Origin: Clavibacter capsici
GTDB lineage: Bacteria; Actinomycetota; Actinomycetes; Actinomycetales; Microbacteriaceae
Direction of reading: 5' to 3'
Length of the DNA stretch: 64,000 bases
NCBI RefSeq assembly: GCF_001280205.1
Contig: NZ_CP012573.1
Span: 2,108,001 to 2,172,000, forward strand
Below, in pieces: positions 61,768 to 64,000 of this stretch. The notes beneath the pieces were generated by a model. That model did not search any database. It was not told where the DNA came from and saw only the letters and a list, made by a program, of their open reading frames with translations. Both the position numbers and the translations under genes were made by a program. Every line of letters begins with the position of its first letter. Positions within the stretch are counted from its first letter, which is position 1.

Positions 61768-63353
61768 CGGCCGGCCTCCGCGGCGGTCGCGCGCGCCGCC
61801 TCGTCCAGACCGGCGTCGAGCGCGTCGCCCGCCTCCACGACCATCCCCAGGATCTCGGCGATGTGCGCGTCGGTGGTCGCCGGGTTGAGCAGCGTGAGCT
61901 TGAGGTGCGCGCGGCCGTCCACGCGGGTGGCCGCGACCATCGCCCGGCCGGAGTCCTGGATCGCCTGGCGGATGCCGCGGTTGACGGCGTCGGAGCGCAC
62001 CCCCGCGTCCGGCCCCGCGCATCCGTCCCGCTCCCCCGCCGGCACGTACCGGAACACGAGCGTGCTGATCTCGGGCCGCACCACCACGTCGAGCGCCGGA
62101 TCCCGCCGCAGCGCCGACCACGTGCGGTCGGCCAGCGCGATCACGTCGTCGAGCATCCGCCCCACCCCGTCGGCGCCCACCGTCCGCAGCGTGAGCCAGA
62201 GCTTCAGGGCGTCGAAGCGCCGCGTGGTCTGCAGCGACTTGTCGACCTGGTTCGGGATCTCCTCGTGCGCGCGGTCCGCCGGGTTCAGGTAGTCGGCGTG
62301 CAGGGTCGCGTGCCGGAGCGTGCGGCCGTCGCGCACGATCAGGGCGCTGGAGCTCACCGGCTGGAAGAAGGTCTTGTGGTAGTCGACGGTCACGGAGTCG
62401 GCCCGCTCGATCCCGTCGAGCAGGTGCCGGTGCCGGAGGGAGGTGAGGAGCCCGCCGCCGTACGCCGCGTCGACGTGCAGCCAGATCCCCTCGCGCCGGC
62501 AGACGTTGCCGATCGCGGGCAGCGGGTCGACGCTGCCGAAGTCGGTGGTGCCGGCGGTCGCGACCACGGCGACGGGCAGGAGCCCTGCCGCGTAGCAGCG
62601 CGCGAGCTCCCGCTCGAGGGCGTCGACGCGCATCCGCTTGGCATCGTCCGCGGGCACGCGGATGACCGCGTCGGGGGCGAGGCCGAGGATCCGGGCGCTC
62701 TTCTCGACGCTGAAGTGGCCGACGTCGCTCACGAGGATCCGCATCCGCTGCCGGTCGGCCATCGCCAGGCCGTGCACGGCCGCCGCCTCGTCGCGGGCGA
62801 CGAGCAGCGCCTGCAGGTTCGATTGACTGCCGCCGCTCGTGAAGACGCCGTCCGCGTCGTCGCCGAGGCCCGCGCGGCCCGCGGTCCAGTCGACGAGGGC
62901 GCGCTCGATGAGGGTCGCGCCCGCGCTCTGGTCCCACGTGTCCATCGACGTGTTGACGCTCGAGAGGATGAGCTCGCCCGCGATGGCCGGGATGAGGATC
63001 GGGCAGTTGAGGTGCGCGACGTACGACGGGTCGTGGAACCAGACGGCGTCGCGGAGGTACAGGTCGTCGAGCTCGTCGAGCGCGTCGTCGAGGCCGCCGA
63101 GCGGGCGGTCCAGGTCGAGCCCGGCGAAGGACCCGCGGAGGCGGTCGGGCGTGATGCCGGTGAACGGGCCGTCGGCACGCCGGGCGGCCGTGCGCACGTG
63201 GGCGGCGGCGGCGCGGAGGGCGGCGTCCCAGCCGGGGAGCGAGCGGTCGGAGAACAGCTCGGCGGCGGGATCGGCGTCGGCCGCGAGCGGGTCGGCGCGG
63301 GAGTCGGCGAGCGTCTGGTCGGACGGGAGGGCGGCGTGCGGGGAGAGGGTCAT
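61764..63353 (-). CDS. desA: PLP-dependent lysine decarboxylase (DesA)
   Basis: 529-aa group-II pyridoxal-phosphate decarboxylase making cadaverine from lysine, first step of desferrioxamine synthesis. PLP-binding Lys K327 in VDYHKTFFQP, the preceding LHVDAAYGGGL with the PLP-ring Asp/Ala, and TSGGSQSNLQAL in the phosphate-binding region. The length matches DesA/RhbB/DAB-decarboxylase relatives, so diaminobutyrate is a less likely substrate given the des context. ATG at 63353 has GAAGGA close upstream. First gene of the operon; an iron box lies 57 bases before it. Confidence 0.93.
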   Translation of the reverse strand: MTLSPHAALPSDQTLADSRADPLAADADPAAELFSDRSLPGWDAALRAAAAHVRTAARRADGPFTGITPDRLRGSFAGLDLDRPLGGLDDALDELDDLYLRDAVWFHDPSYVAHLNCPILIPAIAGELILSSVNTSMDTWDQSAGATLIERALVDWTAGRAGLGDDADGVFTSGGSQSNLQALLVARDEAAAVHGLAMADRQRMRILVSDVGHFSVEKSARILGLAPDAVIRVPADDAKRMRVDALERELARCYAAGLLPVAVVATAGTTDFGSVDPLPAIGNVCRREGIWLHVDAAYGGGLLTSLRHRHLLDGIERADSVTVDYHKTFFQPVSSSALIVRDGRTLRHATLHADYLNPADRAHEEIPNQVDKSLQTTRRFDALKLWLTLRTVGADGVGRMLDDVIALADRTWSALRRDPALDVVVRPEISTLVFRYVPAGERDGCAGPDAGVRSDAVNRGIRQAIQDSGRAMVAATRVDGRAHLKLTLLNPATTDAHIAEILGMVVEAGDALDAGLDEAARATAAEAGR

Positions 63354-63409
63354 GGGTCCTTCGTCGGTTCGATGGGGAGCCGTGTCCGGGTCACGAGCGT
63401 CAGGATCTG

Positions 63410-63428
63410 TTAGGCAAGGCTCACCTAA
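63410..63428. promoter_or_regulatory. Iron box (IdeR/DmdR1/DtxR-type operator) of the des operon
   Basis: TTAGGCAAGGCTCACCTAA, 19 bp, matching 16 of 19 positions of the consensus TTAGGTTAGGCTAACCTAA. It sits in the desA promoter region, so iron-loaded regulator should repress the operon. Confidence 0.88.
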
Positions 63429-63551
63429 TATGGGGGCGCTCGGACGGGAACGCAACCCGGCCGACGCCGACTCGCGGGGACCCTCCGCGAGGCGGTAGCG
63501 CGACCCCGATTCGGGGGCGCGAATGCCCGGGTCGCGTCGCCGGGCGACTCG

Positions 63552-63557
63552 TAGGGT
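63552..63557 (+). promoter_or_regulatory. -10 hexamer, leaderless small-protein promoter
   Basis: TAGGGT, 6-base gap to the ATG at 63564. Confidence 0.5.
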
Positions 63558-63563
63558 GGGGGC

Positions 63564-63875
63564 ATGAGCGACCGAGACGACCCCACCGACGGCATCCGCA
63601 CCGGGCGCGGGCCCGGCGATCCCGACGGGCTGGTGACCGTGGACGACGTGGTCGGCGGCGACGACTCCCCCACCGGCGTGGGCGACGCGGTCCGCCAGCC
63701 CGACGGCACCGGCTATGGGCATGCGGAGGAGGACTCCCTCGAGGTCGAGGACGCGGATCCCGCGAGCGCCGCCTACCCCGAGGTCCCCGACAACCGGGCC
63801 GTCACCGCCGCCGACTCGCACATGAGCGCGCCCGCCGACGACGCCGCGGGCCACGTCGACCCCGAGGGCCGCTGA
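63564..63875 (+). CDS. Small acidic disordered protein, 103 aa
   Basis: Not recognised. Very rich in Asp, Gly, Pro and Glu, no hydrophobic core and no Cys, so probably disordered. Contains a DGLVTVDDVVGGDDSPTGVGDAV-type segment and an EDSLEVEDADP stretch. Supported as a gene by a TAGGGT hexamer 6 bases before the ATG and by the coding-type base pattern. Divergent from the des operon across 210 bases. Similar in kind to the 45-aa protein at 37650. Function unknown. Confidence 0.6.
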   Translation: MSDRDDPTDGIRTGRGPGDPDGLVTVDDVVGGDDSPTGVGDAVRQPDGTGYGHAEEDSLEVEDADPASAAYPEVPDNRAVTAADSHMSAPADDAAGHVDPEGR

Positions 63876-63876
63876 C

Positions 63877-64000
63877 GTGACGGATCCCGCCGCCGCCCCG
63901 CGCCACCCGCTCGCCGAGGCCGCGCCCATCGACGCCGACTCGGTCGCCGAGCGCGCGGAGGCGGCGGAGGAGGACGCCCGCGAGGACGCACCCGACCCGT
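63877..64000 (+). CDS. Acidic protein, N-terminal part only (partial)
   Basis: GTG at 63877 lies one base after the stop of the preceding gene, so the two are probably co-translated. The 41 visible residues begin VTDPAAAPRHPLAEAAPI and become Glu/Ala/Asp-rich (AERAEAAEEDAREDAPDP). The gene runs off the window edge; family cannot be told. Confidence 0.45.
   Translation, partial: MTDPAAAPRHPLAEAAPIDADSVAERAEAAEEDAREDAPDP

Overview
The window is about 73% G+C and dense, with short intergenic gaps and both strands used evenly. The gene set points to a Gram-positive actinobacterium of the Microbacteriaceae, most like Clavibacter; this placement is from memory of the families and gene neighbourhoods, not from a database search. 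Supporting features are actinobacterial HelD, rpsO-pnp, a Ku/LigD NHEJ pair in POL-PE-LIG order, an IdeR/DmdR1-type iron box, CIRCE and HAIR heat-shock operators, and many genes whose start codon lies 6-7 bases after a TAnnnT hexamer, i.e. probable leaderless promoters.

Layout. 1-6.1 kb: a histidine phosphatase (cut by the left edge) and an M16 peptidase, then a foreign-looking secreted PKD/lipoprotein pair, an aldo/keto reductase, a PEBP-family protein and a Pro/Thr-rich anchored protein. 6.1-9.2 kb: pnp and rpsO. 9.4-17.8 kb: an MFS exporter coupled to a secreted HNH nuclease, a DASS anion permease, the HelD RNA-polymerase recycling ATPase, a VanZ protein and a MetE-like methyltransferase. 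17.9-24.8 kb: apt, an M50 protease, an aldo/keto reductase, lspA, a DJ-1/PfpI protein, an SMP-30 lactonase, Dps, an SDR and a DUF2945 protein (a stress-flavoured block). 24.9-30.6 kb: a NarL-type two-component system, a PBP4-type carboxypeptidase with a probable frameshift near its start, a serine-recombinase homologue lacking its nucleophile, a DUF3072 protein and PrsW. 30.7-36.7 kb: a FAD oxidase and AlkA, then Ku and LigD, each pair divergent. 36.7-47.3 kb: a FAH-family hydrolase, two disordered or amphipathic proteins, aspA, DUF429, a polyprenol-phosphate mannosyltransferase, GtrA, an Nramp-like carrier, an NCS2 purine permease and a Pit phosphate carrier. 47.4-57.7 kb: a type-B esterase, a CYTH-CHAD protein, BrkB/YihY, a marR-nmrA-curA-like run facing an epoxide hydrolase, an SDR, and hsp20 under CIRCE plus HAIR. 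57.8-63.4 kb: an iron-regulated desferrioxamine-type siderophore operon (decarboxylase, N-hydroxylase, fused acyltransferase-synthetase), joined by 4-base overlaps. 63.5-64 kb: small acidic proteins.

Functional groups: the des operon makes a hydroxamate siderophore from lysine; Ku, LigD and AlkA repair DNA; Dps, Hsp20, DUF2945, DUF3072 and DJ-1 are stress proteins; lspA, PrsW, M50 and PBP4 act at the envelope. The strongest unexplained signal is genome-scale: the palindrome GGATCC occurs about 130 times by my eye count, several-fold above a composition-based expectation, in all codon frames, on genes of both strands and in gaps, like the highly iterated palindromes of cyanobacteria. No tRNA, rRNA, CRISPR array or insertion sequence was seen.
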